Below are positions 7,861 to 15,882 of a DNA stretch of 38,024 bases, piece after piece (position 1 is the stretch's first letter; each line of letters opens with the position of its first letter). The stretch comes from Corallococcus carmarthensis. GTDB taxonomy: Bacteria; Myxococcota; Myxococcia; Myxococcales; Myxococcaceae. The stretch lies in NCBI RefSeq assembly GCF_003611695.1, contig NZ_RAWE01000078.1:1-38024 (forward strand), in the 5' to 3' direction. Below the pieces are notes generated by a model. It made no database searches. It was given only the letters and a program-made list of their open reading frames with translations, and was not told where the DNA came from. The translations under genes were made by a program, and so were the position numbers.

Positions 7861-9113
7861 GCCCCCGCCGCACGTCTCCTCCCGCGTCCTCCGCCGCGCC
7901 GGACCCAGGCGCCCAGGAACCCGAGGGGCTGTTGCGCAAGTACCGCGAGCTCCTGGCCAAGCACTCGGTGCTGGTGCGCAAGCTGGGGGAGCGCACCCGG
8001 CGGCAGTTCCTCACCTTCAAGCTGTCCAACTGGGCGCTGGAGACCAGTGACAGCGCGCTCGCGATGATGAACGCCACCAGCGTGGTGCTGGCCAACAGCC
8101 GCTGGCATGCGCTGGGGCGGCTGCGAGGGCCCTGGCGGCGCGAGGAGGACGGAGCGCAGTGGATGGTCCTGCGCGACGTGGGCCAGGCGGAGGCCGCGGC
8201 GGTGCTCGCGCTCACCGAAGGCGGCGCTCGCGTCACCCGCTACCGGCAGACGCGTGAGAAGACGCCCCGGGTGATGGAGGTGCGCGCCGAGCGCGTCACC
8301 GGCCACATGCAGGTGCAGGTGCTGGTGCTCGCGCGCGACATCACCGAACAGGCGCGCGCCGAGGAGGAGCTGGCGAGCGCTCGCGCCACCCTGCTGGAGC
8401 GCGAGAAGGTGCGCGCCCTGGGGGAGCTGGCGGCGGGCATCGCGCACGACCTGCGCGCCACGCTCGACGCCATGCGGCTGCGGCTGGAGCTGCTCCAGCG
8501 CGACGTGGGCCCCACCAGCCAGGGCCACCAGCACCTGGACGCGCTCGCGCGCATCGTGTCCGACGCGAACGCGCGCGTGGGCCGGCTCCAGGACTTCTCC
8601 CGCCGCAAGCCCGGCACCGTCCTGGAGCGCGTCCAGCTGGCGGACGTGGTCCACGACGCGGTGGACATCGTCCGGGGGGGCATCGAGCACCAGGCGCGGC
8701 AGGGAGGACATGCCCTGCGCCTGGACGTGGAGCTGCCCGAAGGGCTGCCCCACGTGTCCGGTTCGGCCATGGAGCTGCGCTACGTCGTCATCAACCTGCT
8801 CATCAACGCGCGCGACGCCATGTCCCGGGGTGGCGTCATCCGCCTGCGGGTCTTCAAGTCCGGGAAGCGCGTGCGGCTCACGGTGGAGGACGAGGGCACC
8901 GGAATCCCAGAGGAGTACCTGCCAAACATCTTCAAGCCCTTCTTCACCACCAAGGGAGACAAGGGCACCGGCCTGGGCCTGTCCATGGCCCACGGCGTGG
9001 TGACGAACGTGGGCGGCACGCTCACCGCGGCCAACCGCCCGGAAGGTGGCGCGGTGTTCACGCTCACCTTCCCCGCGCTGAAGCCGCTCTCCGCGCGCGG
9101 CGGTGCGCGCTGA
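7857..9113 (+). CDS. PAS-type sensor histidine kinase, soluble
   Basis: The protein has 418 residues and no membrane segment. A helical N-terminus (24-60) precedes a PAS-like domain (about 58-165, ending in ARDITEQ). A dimerisation/phosphoacceptor domain follows with LGELAAGIAHDLR, His197 being the likely phosphorylated residue. The ATP-binding domain has its N-box at NLLINARDAM (Asn317), DEGTGI (345-350), and TTKGDKGTGLGL (364-375). The residues after the phospho-His (HDLRATL) differ from the usual HxxxN/P pattern. ATG 7857 overlaps the CheR-PAS stop, so both are made from one message and probably act together. It converges with the CheB gene with 11 bp between. The receiver it feeds could be the NarL regulator at 5004 or the single receiver at 10985. 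Confidence 0.9.
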   Translation: MSPRRTSPPASSAAPDPGAQEPEGLLRKYRELLAKHSVLVRKLGERTRRQFLTFKLSNWALETSDSALAMMNATSVVLANSRWHALGRLRGPWRREEDGAQWMVLRDVGQAEAAAVLALTEGGARVTRYRQTREKTPRVMEVRAERVTGHMQVQVLVLARDITEQARAEEELASARATLLEREKVRALGELAAGIAHDLRATLDAMRLRLELLQRDVGPTSQGHQHLDALARIVSDANARVGRLQDFSRRKPGTVLERVQLADVVHDAVDIVRGGIEHQARQGGHALRLDVELPEGLPHVSGSAMELRYVVINLLINARDAMSRGGVIRLRVFKSGKRVRLTVEDEGTGIPEEYLPNIFKPFFTTKGDKGTGLGLSMAHGVVTNVGGTLTAANRPEGGAVFTLTFPALKPLSARGGAR

Positions 9114-9124
9114 CGCGCAGGGCC

Positions 9125-10192
9125 TCAGCCCGTCTGCTCCGGCTCGCCGGGGACCGCGGACTCCGGAGGCGCCGCGGGCCCAGAAGACGCCTCGCCGGAC
9201 GGCGACGCGTCGAGCATCGCCTTGCGTAGCAGCTCCACCTGGGCTTCGGACGTGCGGGCGCGCTCCTCGAAGCGCTGCGCGGAAAGGTCATGGCCGCGCT
9301 GCCGGGCCTTCGTGGCCAACCGGCGCGACAGGGACGCGCTCTCCTCCAGCGCGCGCAGCGCGGCCCACAGCGCGCCGTCCAGTTGGTTCTGCTGCGAGCC
9401 GGACAGCGCCTCCGCCGTGTACGCATGGCCCGTGCGGCAGCGGAAGCGCAGGAAGCCGTGCTCCTCCAGTTCGAAGAGCACACCGCCGCAGTCGGGACAC
9501 CCGTAGTAGGACGGCTTCGCGTACTCCAGCGGCGAGGGCGGGTCCTCCATGGAGGAAACGTCCACCGTCATCGCCTTCACCTCTGTTTCCACCTGCCGCG
9601 ACCGCTTGCGCGAGCGCGGGGCCACGGGTGTATCCACCAGCCGCGTCAAGAGCGGCCCCAGTTCCACCAGGGGCACGCAGTGGTCCACCGACACGTACTC
9701 CAGCGCGCTGCGGGGCATGTCCGGGCAGAGCGCGTCGCGCGGCTCCTGCACCACCGCCACCCCGCCCTCGCGCTTCACCGCCATCAGGCCGCTGGTGCCA
9801 CAATCCAGCGCGCCGGTCAGCACCACGCCCACCACGCGCGGGCCATGGCTGCTCGCGGCCGAGCGGAACAGCGGATCCACCGCCGGCCGGTGCCCGTTCT
9901 CCTTGGGTCCCTTCACCACCTTCACGTGGCCCGGCTCCACCAGCAGATGTCTGTCATTGGGGGCCACGTAGATGCGGCCCGGCGCCAGCCGCTCCCCGTC
10001 CCGGGGATGGTGGGCCGGCAAGGGGCCGGAGCGGGAGAGGATCTCCGGCAGGTAGCTGCGGTGCTGCGCTGAAACGTGGAGCACCAGCAGCACGCTGGCG
10101 GCCAGGTCCCCTGGCAGTTGACCCACCAGTTGGGTCAAGGCCTCCACGCCGCCCATGGACGTGCCGATGACGATGATGTCGTGGCGTTGCAC
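9125..10192 (-). CDS. CheB-type protein-glutamate methylesterase with Cys-rich C-terminal region, no receiver domain
   Basis: The protein has 355 residues and starts with GTG at 10192, after GAGG. Residues 1 to about 190 form a CheB methylesterase domain: Ser12 in GTSMGG, His39 in VLHVS and Asp130 in LTGALDCGTSG are the expected catalytic triad. It removes methyl groups from receptor glutamates or deamidates glutamines, opposing CheR. There is no receiver domain in front, so control is not by direct phosphorylation of a fused domain. A linker leads to a region with CPDCGG (about 232-237) and CRTGHAY, which resembles a zinc-ribbon, then a helical tail. Adjacent CheR-PAS and kinase genes on the other strand make this a dispersed version of the CheB-CheR-PAS hybrid. 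Confidence 0.92.
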   Translation of the reverse strand: MQRHDIIVIGTSMGGVEALTQLVGQLPGDLAASVLLVLHVSAQHRSYLPEILSRSGPLPAHHPRDGERLAPGRIYVAPNDRHLLVEPGHVKVVKGPKENGHRPAVDPLFRSAASSHGPRVVGVVLTGALDCGTSGLMAVKREGGVAVVQEPRDALCPDMPRSALEYVSVDHCVPLVELGPLLTRLVDTPVAPRSRKRSRQVETEVKAMTVDVSSMEDPPSPLEYAKPSYYGCPDCGGVLFELEEHGFLRFRCRTGHAYTAEALSGSQQNQLDGALWAALRALEESASLSRRLATKARQRGHDLSAQRFEERARTSEAQVELLRKAMLDASPSGEASSGPAAPPESAVPGEPEQTG

Positions 10193-10310
10193 GGTCCTCA
10201 GCCCCCAGTCGGAGCGCGAACGGACCTCGCTGCCCCTGCCTCAAGCTAGGAAGAACCCGGGGCCCATGCAGCGCGCCAGGAAGGAAGCGGCACCGCCGCC
10301 AGGCAGGCGG

Positions 10311-10730
10311 TCAGCCCCGGTCCTGCCAGAAAACGTGCCCCGCGGGCAGCCCGAGCGGCGCCAGGTGGGCCTTCTGCGAGGACACCGCCGCCTCGGCGTC
10401 CGCCCGCGCGGCCTCGGCTTGCGCCCGGCGGGCCTGGGCCGCGTGCACGGAGGCCTCGCGCTCCATCAAGCCCACGTGGACCCGGGCTCGCTGACCGTCC
10501 CCCGCGGCCCACGTCCGCTCGGACTCGTTGCCCCCCAGCTTCGCCACGGCCTGATCCGCCAGCGACACGACCTTCAGTGCCCGGGCCCGCTGCGCGCAGG
10601 CCTGGGAAAGGGCGCCGTAGGCCTCCGCCTGCGCCCGGGCCGCCGTGGCCTCCTGCCGCCGGGCCGCCGCCCGGGCCTCCAGGGCGTGCTCCCGCGGTTC
10701 CGTCCGCCCTGCCTTCCGTCGGGATGTCAT
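10311..10730 (-). CDS. Small Ala/Arg-rich coiled-coil protein, unknown function
   Basis: The protein has 139 residues and I do not recognise the family. It is rich in Ala, Arg, Gln and Glu and reads as nearly continuous helix (about 15-125), likely a coiled coil. It has no signal peptide or membrane segment. ATG 10730 is preceded by AGGAAGGG at good spacing, which supports real translation. It lies 118 bp upstream of the CheB gene in the same direction and may share its transcript. The family resemblance to secretion-stalk proteins of the YscO/FliJ kind is only in general shape. Divergent from the receiver at 10985; the 254 bp between them hold no gene. Confidence 0.6.
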   Translation of the reverse strand: MTSRRKAGRTEPREHALEARAAARRQEATAARAQAEAYGALSQACAQRARALKVVSLADQAVAKLGGNESERTWAAGDGQRARVHVGLMEREASVHAAQARRAQAEAARADAEAAVSSQKAHLAPLGLPAGHVFWQDRG

Positions 10731-10984
10731 CGGGTCCCTTCCTGGTGGGAGGCCACCCACCTGACCCGTGGCGCTCACACCCCTCAAAGTTAGGGATGGG
10801 CTCCAGGGGTGCCCACCCGGCGGGGTGAGGCGAGTGGTTTCAATCGGAAGTTTCCAGAAAATTCCAGGGAGGCTGGCCAGAAGGGAGGGGGGTGGGGGAT
10901 ACTCCAGCAGTGCCCGGGTCTCTTTTTTCCGGGGCGGCAGCTGCCGGCCAGGGCACCCAACTGTCGGTTCCAGGGGGAGCCACC

Positions 10985-11380
10985 ATGTCGGAACCCAAGA
11001 TTCGCGTCCTCATCGTGGACGATGACCCGGACCAGCTCGCGCTGACGGAGCGCTCGTTGACCTCGTACAACTTCGAGGTGCGCACCCACCGCTCGTCCCT
11101 GGGGGTCTCCAACCTGGTGCGCACCACGGCGCCGGACCTGGTGCTCCTGGACGTGAACATCCCCGCGCTGAGCGGCGACAAGGTGCTGGCGCTGGCCCGG
11201 CAGCAGGCCCCGGAGAACACGCGCTTCGTCCTGTACTCCGCCTCCGACGAGTCGAAGCTGCGCGCGCTGGCGCTGGCCGCGGGCGCGGACGGCTACCTGT
11301 CCAAGAGCACGCAGGGCGCGGACCTGGCGCGCAAGCTGGAGCGGCTGCACAAGCGCCCGCGCGTCGCCGCCGGCACCTGA
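10985..11380 (+). CDS. Single-domain response regulator (receiver only)
   Basis: The 131-residue protein is a stand-alone receiver domain. The acidic pocket is VDDDPD (11-16), the phospho-acceptor is Asp56 in LLDVNIP, the switch Ser lies in LYSAS (84-88), and Lys107 is in YLSKS. No output domain follows, so it must act by protein contact, like CheY, or as a phosphate shuttle. ATG 10985 is preceded by GGGGGAG. Neighbouring genes for a CheR-PAS protein, a kinase and CheB make it a candidate CheY-like partner of that system. Upstream lies a G-rich gene-free stretch of about 250 bp. Confidence 0.92.
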   Translation: MSEPKIRVLIVDDDPDQLALTERSLTSYNFEVRTHRSSLGVSNLVRTTAPDLVLLDVNIPALSGDKVLALARQQAPENTRFVLYSASDESKLRALALAAGADGYLSKSTQGADLARKLERLHKRPRVAAGT

Positions 11381-11384
11381 GCCT

Positions 11385-11432
11385 CAGGCTTCCGAGCCTG
11401 GGCCCTGCCCCGCCCTGCTCACGAGGCGGGGC
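11385..11432. terminator. Two stem-loops between convergent genes, likely bidirectional terminator
   Basis: CAGGCT-TCCG-AGCCTG (11385-11400) and a perfect 8-bp stem GCCCCGCC/GGCGGGGC (11407-11414 with 11425-11432) fill the 52 bp between the receiver stop and the UbiB-like stop. Neither has a proper T-run, so the roles are inferred from position and symmetry. Confidence 0.55.
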
Positions 11433-12743
11433 TCATTCGCCCACGAGCGCGCCGACCTCCAGGAACACCTGCCGGAAGTCGCCCTGCGCGCTCACGAGCC
11501 GCAGGTTCTGCGCAAGCCCGCCGGTGGCGCGGAAGAACATCATCGCCTCCGGGGGCGGCCGGATGCGCATGATGCGCGCGGCGTTGCGCGTGAAGTGGTT
11601 GCGCATGTCGCGGTTGATGTCGCAGGTGCCGTAGTCATACGGCGAGCTGCGCATGGGCCGCCCGGCGATGTGCAGCACCTCGCGCAGCAGCAGCTCCGCC
11701 TCCGCCTCCGGCAGCTCCACGGAGAAGCCCACCTCGCGGCACAGGCCCAGCACGTCCAGCGTCTCCAGCCGCAGCGCCTGCTGGAACATGCGGCGGTTGG
11801 CCGTGACGAAGCCCGGGCTGAAGCGCTTGATGGAGCCGAAGTCCAGCAGGCCCATGCGCCCGTCCGGCATCACCATGAAGTTGCCGGGGTGCGGGTCCGC
11901 GTGGATCTCCCCCGCGTCCAGGAAGGGCCCGTAGGTGGCGCGGATGAGCTGGCGCGCGACGCGGAAGCGGGCCTCGTTGTCCGGCGACGTCGTCACCCAG
12001 TCCTTGAGCGTCTGGCCTTCCAGCAGCTCCAGCGTGAGCACGCGGTGGGCGCTGCGCTCCTCGATGACCTGGGGCACGTACAGGTCCGGCAGCCGCGCCA
12101 CGCTCTTCGCGAAGCCTTGCGCGAGCTTCGCCTCGCGGCGGTAGTCCAGCTCCAGCATGAGCTCGTCGCGGAACTCCTGGAAGTAGGCGGTGCCGTCCAT
12201 CATCCGCGACGTCTTGGACACCGTCTTCACGACGAGGCCCAGGTTGTCCATGTCATGGCCCATGGACACGTCGATGCCGGGGTACTGCACCTTCACCGCG
12301 ACCTTGCGGCCGTCGTGCAGCACCGCGCGGTGCACCTGTCCCAGCGAGGCGGCGGCGAGCGCGTCCGGGGAGAACTCCTTGAACAGCGCCTCCGGCGGGG
12401 CGCCCAGCTCCTCCTGCACCACGCGCGACACCTGCGCGTAGGACATGGCGGGGGCCTGGTTCTGCAGCCGGGCCATCATCTGCCGCACCTCGGGCGTGAG
12501 CAGGTCCGGGTCCATGGAGAGCGCCTGGCCCAGCTTCATGGCCGCGCCCTTCATCTCCCCCAGCGTGGCCACCAGCTTCTCCGCGGTGCCCAGGCTGAGC
12601 AGCTCCGAGGGGCTGCTCCCGGAGAGCCGTTTCGCGCCCGTCTTGAGCACCTCCGAGCCCACGTGCATGGAGAGACCCGCCAGCTTGCGCAGGCGGTTGA
12701 AACGCCCCTGGGGCGGCAGCTTGTCGTCGGGTTCGGAAGCCAT
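11433..12743 (-). CDS. ABC1/UbiB/AarF-family atypical kinase-like protein
   Basis: The 436-residue protein shows the hallmark motifs of the ABC1 (ADCK/UbiB) family: KLGQ (70-73), the alanine-rich loop AAASLGQ, VAVKVQYPG, the ExD-type ELDYRREA, HADPHPGNF in the catalytic loop and LLDFGSIK for metal binding. Members act as ATPases or unusual kinases on lipids or lipid-associated proteins and support quinone biosynthesis. No quinone gene is nearby, so the substrate is not indicated. Start ATG 12743 fits the family length; ATG 12779 or TTG 12785 would add 12-14 residues. It follows the Ser/Thr kinase gene by 75 bp in the same direction, so co-transcription is likely. Confidence 0.9.
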   Translation of the reverse strand: MASEPDDKLPPQGRFNRLRKLAGLSMHVGSEVLKTGAKRLSGSSPSELLSLGTAEKLVATLGEMKGAAMKLGQALSMDPDLLTPEVRQMMARLQNQAPAMSYAQVSRVVQEELGAPPEALFKEFSPDALAAASLGQVHRAVLHDGRKVAVKVQYPGIDVSMGHDMDNLGLVVKTVSKTSRMMDGTAYFQEFRDELMLELDYRREAKLAQGFAKSVARLPDLYVPQVIEERSAHRVLTLELLEGQTLKDWVTTSPDNEARFRVARQLIRATYGPFLDAGEIHADPHPGNFMVMPDGRMGLLDFGSIKRFSPGFVTANRRMFQQALRLETLDVLGLCREVGFSVELPEAEAELLLREVLHIAGRPMRSSPYDYGTCDINRDMRNHFTRNAARIMRIRPPPEAMMFFRATGGLAQNLRLVSAQGDFRQVFLEVGALVGE

Positions 12744-12818
12744 GGAAGAGGAGAGAGTTAACGGGCAGTCCTCTCCCATACGCAAGACGGCCCCGGGGTG
12801 GATCCGCGCCTGGCTCCC

Positions 12819-14753
12819 CTACCGGGGGGCGGCCGAGCCACGAACCCGGGCCCGGAGGAAGCGCCAGCGCTTGAGCCCCTCCAGGTCCAGGGGGTCCGCG
12901 CGGACAGCCAGCTCGTAGGCGGCGAGCGCCTCTTCCAGCCGGCCCACGGACGCCAGCGCGTCTCCGGACAGGCGGTGCACGGCGGCGCGGCCCTCGCGGC
13001 CGGTGTTGCCCGCGAGGAAGCGGCGGCGGCACTGCTCCAGCATGGTGGCGGTGAGGCCCGCGGCGAGGCACCGCTCGATGCCCTCCACGTTGCCCAGCGT
13101 CGCGTCGTACTCCACGCGCCGCTCCACGTGCCCCAGCGTGTGGAGCGCCCCGGCCACGCGGTCCAGCGCCCGGTCCACCTGGGCGCGCTGGCCCTCCGAC
13201 AGCGGGCGGGCCTTGAGCAGCTCCAGCGCCCCGCGAGCGCGCTGGGCGGCGGTGCGCACCGACTCCAGCGTGGCGTCGCGCGGCAGCTCCAGCACGGCGT
13301 ACGGGTCCCCGGCGAGCCGCCGGCGGAAGCCCTGGAGGACGGCCTCCGCCTGCGCGTCCTCGGGCGTGGGGATGGCGGCGGTGGACGCGGACTGAGCGGG
13401 CGCCGCGCGCGGGCTGTTGCGAAGCTGGGCCAGCTGGGCCTGGAAGGCGGGGCTGGCGTCGCGCAGCTGCACGCCGAAGCCCGGGGGCATGTTCCACGCC
13501 TGGGCCTGCTCGGCGGTGACGTGGCGCACCACCTGCGCGGTGCACGGCATCTCGCCGCCGGGCAGCCGGAGCAGCAGCTCCACGTCCGACAGGAGCGCGG
13601 GAGGCGGGGTGGCCAGCTGGAAGAAGAGGCCGGAGCGGCCCACCCATTCGCCCTTGAGCTCCACGGGGGCCTGCGTGCCCTTGCCGCGCAGGAGCGCGGT
13701 GAGCGGCGGCGCGGAGGGCGCGGGCGGCGGCGCGAGCGACGCCTCCAGGGCCGTGCGCAGCTCCGCGGCGGAGGCGAAGCGGTGTTCGGGGCGCTTGGCC
13801 AGCGCGCGCAGCAGCACGCGCGACAGGGCCTCCGGCACGGCGGGGTTCAGTTCGTGCGGAGGGACGGGGTCCTTCTGCAGGTGGCCCACCAGGATTTCGG
13901 CGGCGGTGCGGCCGTAGAAGGGCACCTGGCCGGTGAGCAGCAGGTACGCCAGCACGCCGGCCGCGTAGAGGTCGCTGCGCGCGTCCACGACGCCGTCGCC
14001 GCACTGCTCGGGGGCCATGAACTCCGGCGTGCCCAGGAGGACGCCCACTTCCGTGGTCATCTCCCCGGCGGGACGGGACAGGAGCTTGGCGATGCCGAAG
14101 TCGAGCAGCTTCACGCGCTGCTTGCCGCTGGGGCTGGGGACGAGGAAGACGTTGGCGGGCTTCAGGTCGCGGTGGACGATGCCGTGCGAGTGCGCGGCGC
14201 CCAGGGCGTCACACACCTGCGTCATCAGCTCCACCACCAGCGCCGGGGCCATGGGGCCGCGGGCGAAGTTCGCCAGGCTGTCCCCCTCCAGGTACTCCAT
14301 GACGAGGTACGGGCGCCCGTCGCGCGAGTCCAGGTCGTAGAGCGTGACGACGTTCTCGTGCTGCACCAGCGTGAGCGTGCGGGCCTCGGACAGGAAGCGC
14401 GCGACGAGCTCCGGGGCCTGGGCCAGGTGCGCGTGGAGCACCTTGATGGCCACCCGCTTCTGGATGAGCGTGTGTTCAGCCAGGAACACCGTGCCCATGC
14501 CGCCGCGCCCCAGCTCGCGCACGACGCGGAAGCGGCCGAACTCCTGGCCCACCAGGGAGGGCACCACGGGCGTGGGAGACGACATGGGCGAGGGCGTGGC
14601 GGGAGGCAGCGCCGAAGCCGGTCCCGGCGGCGGCGTGCCGGCGTAGAGCATCGTGCCGCCGTTGAGGTCCAGCCCGCGCATCAGCGTCGGGCACGCCTCC
14701 GCCTCCGAGTGGGGCTGACCGCAAGAACAGATGGAAGGCGACTGGGCGAGCAC
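12819..14753 (-). CDS. Ser/Thr protein kinase with zinc-like N-terminus, PilZ-like, J-like and TPR segments
   Basis: Counted from GTG 14753, the protein has 644 residues. A short Cys cluster (Cys9, Cys11, His15, Cys21) may bind metal. A complete Hanks-type kinase domain follows (about 72-340): glycine loop GRGGMG (82-87), VAIK (Lys104), HRDLKPAN (194-201), DFG (218-220) and APE (247-249). A PilZ-like domain (about 350-445) has the GRSGLFF core but no clear RxxxR, so c-di-GMP binding is doubtful. Residues about 483-575 resemble a J domain (DPYAVLELPRDA ... RRVEYD) without an HPD motif. A TPR-like pair ends the protein. No transmembrane segment is seen, so it is cytoplasmic. The start is uncertain; GTG 14861 would add 36 residues with lower GC at third positions, which argues against it. 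Confidence 0.9.
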   Translation of the reverse strand: MLAQSPSICSCGQPHSEAEACPTLMRGLDLNGGTMLYAGTPPPGPASALPPATPSPMSSPTPVVPSLVGQEFGRFRVVRELGRGGMGTVFLAEHTLIQKRVAIKVLHAHLAQAPELVARFLSEARTLTLVQHENVVTLYDLDSRDGRPYLVMEYLEGDSLANFARGPMAPALVVELMTQVCDALGAAHSHGIVHRDLKPANVFLVPSPSGKQRVKLLDFGIAKLLSRPAGEMTTEVGVLLGTPEFMAPEQCGDGVVDARSDLYAAGVLAYLLLTGQVPFYGRTAAEILVGHLQKDPVPPHELNPAVPEALSRVLLRALAKRPEHRFASAAELRTALEASLAPPPAPSAPPLTALLRGKGTQAPVELKGEWVGRSGLFFQLATPPPALLSDVELLLRLPGGEMPCTAQVVRHVTAEQAQAWNMPPGFGVQLRDASPAFQAQLAQLRNSPRAAPAQSASTAAIPTPEDAQAEAVLQGFRRRLAGDPYAVLELPRDATLESVRTAAQRARGALELLKARPLSEGQRAQVDRALDRVAGALHTLGHVERRVEYDATLGNVEGIERCLAAGLTATMLEQCRRRFLAGNTGREGRAAVHRLSGDALASVGRLEEALAAYELAVRADPLDLEGLKRWRFLRARVRGSAAPR

Positions 14754-15348
14754 GAGGGACCGGAACCTGGGAAGGGCGAAGCGGGGGTTGGGAACAGCGT
14801 CAGCGGCCGATGCGAGCGGTGTGCCAGGAGCCGGGGTTTTCCGGCTTGCGCGGACGGCCACGCCAACCGGTTGATCCGCTTCGCTTTTGCGACACTCGGA
14901 TGCGGCCTGGGTCCCAGCTCATCAGCAGACACCCCTCGGTTTCGGGGAGTTTTTACAGCCCCGGGACGGAACAGTTTTCCGTCCAGCACATCCCAATACG
15001 TTCGATCCGCAAGACCTTGGGCAACTTCCGCCCGCTCACCGCCAACATTCCTGCCGCGCTGCGCAGTCCCTCCACGATGACAGCACGTCGTGCGGGTTTC
15101 CAGTGCGCAGCGACACGAACATCCCCGCTGGAAAACATCTCGCCCACTCTCGAAGAAAGCCGAGATTGCCTATCTCCCTGCGGGTGCTGGGAAGACGCAG
15201 GGGCGCCGCGAGGGAGGCGCTGATCCACGCGCTGTTGGGAGGCCGACAAATCGGCCCGGGATGAAGCGTCCTGCACGGATGCCGGGGCTTTCGCGGCTGC
15301 TGGCGGAACGTGGCTGCGTGCGGTGGGGACGCGGCCCCGGGGCCCAGG
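14754..15348. other. Gene-free stretch of about 600 bp with two stem-loops
   Basis: No open frame here has the composition of a real gene. Two clean hairpins stand out: an 8-bp perfect stem GGACGGAA/TTCCGTCC with a 5-base loop (14964-14984), and GGCCGA-CAAA-TCGGCC (15241-15256), about 95 bp past the SMI1-family stop. Neither is followed by a T-run on the minus strand. GC is lower than in flanking genes. The kinase promoter should lie near its left end. Confidence 0.5.
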
Positions 15349-15846
15349 TCAGCGCTCTTCCTCCATCAGATTCTTCAGCCAGAACCAGCGCCCGTTGGAG
15401 CGGAGCGCGCCCGCCAGGAACTCTGAGAAGGAGCTGGCAATTTCGGGGCACTGCGTTGGATCCGGGAAGCCTTCACGGAATCCGTCGCGCAGTGGGTACC
15501 TGCCGTCGTGCTGCTGGCTCACGTCGAGCAGGACATAGTTCCCATCCCGGACCTCGCAGATGGCGTACCAGGACGCGGGGCCTGACCGGTCCGTGTCGTC
15601 CTGGCTCATGATGATCCGCGCGCGGCGGAGTTCGGAAAGTGGAGGGAATGAGAACGCGGGGTCGACGGGGTCGAACAGGTCCGCACCGTCACAGTGCAGG
15701 TAGAAGGCGCGGAGGTCCGTGTCCAGTCGCCATCCGACGCGTTGCTCGAAGGCGTCAATCTGCGCGCGCGTCGCGGGAGGACGTGCGTGGTGGAGACGCG
15801 TCACCCCTTCGAGCAAGGCACTCATCGACGTGGGGCTGCTCGACAT
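15349..15846 (-). CDS. SMI1/KNR4 (SUKH)-family protein, probable immunity protein
   Basis: The 165-residue acidic protein has the SUKH pattern: an early FEQRVGWRLDTDLRAFYLHCDGADLF segment (seen in parts at about 33-58), a conserved Trp/Tyr core around ASWYAICE, and a C-terminal FSEFLAGALRS helix. In bacteria such proteins often neutralise secreted or intracellular nuclease toxins. The gene begins 36 bp after the stop of the HH-motif protein at 15883-16641 in the same direction, the toxin-then-immunity order. Codon use is more relaxed than in neighbouring genes, hinting at transfer. Start ATG 15846 is used; ATG 15825 is possible. The immunity role is inferred; some SUKH proteins have other functions. 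Confidence 0.8.
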   Translation of the reverse strand: MSSSPTSMSALLEGVTRLHHARPPATRAQIDAFEQRVGWRLDTDLRAFYLHCDGADLFDPVDPAFSFPPLSELRRARIIMSQDDTDRSGPASWYAICEVRDGNYVLLDVSQQHDGRYPLRDGFREGFPDPTQCPEIASSFSEFLAGALRSNGRWFWLKNLMEEER

Positions 15847-15882
15847 AGGGATGGTTCGCGTAGCAGCAGGCGTAAGCCTGCC

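Noticed and set aside
14862-15348. Several open frames of 90-130 codons in the gene-free stretch
   Set aside because: They overlap each other in different frames, have no family motifs and lack typical third-position GC.
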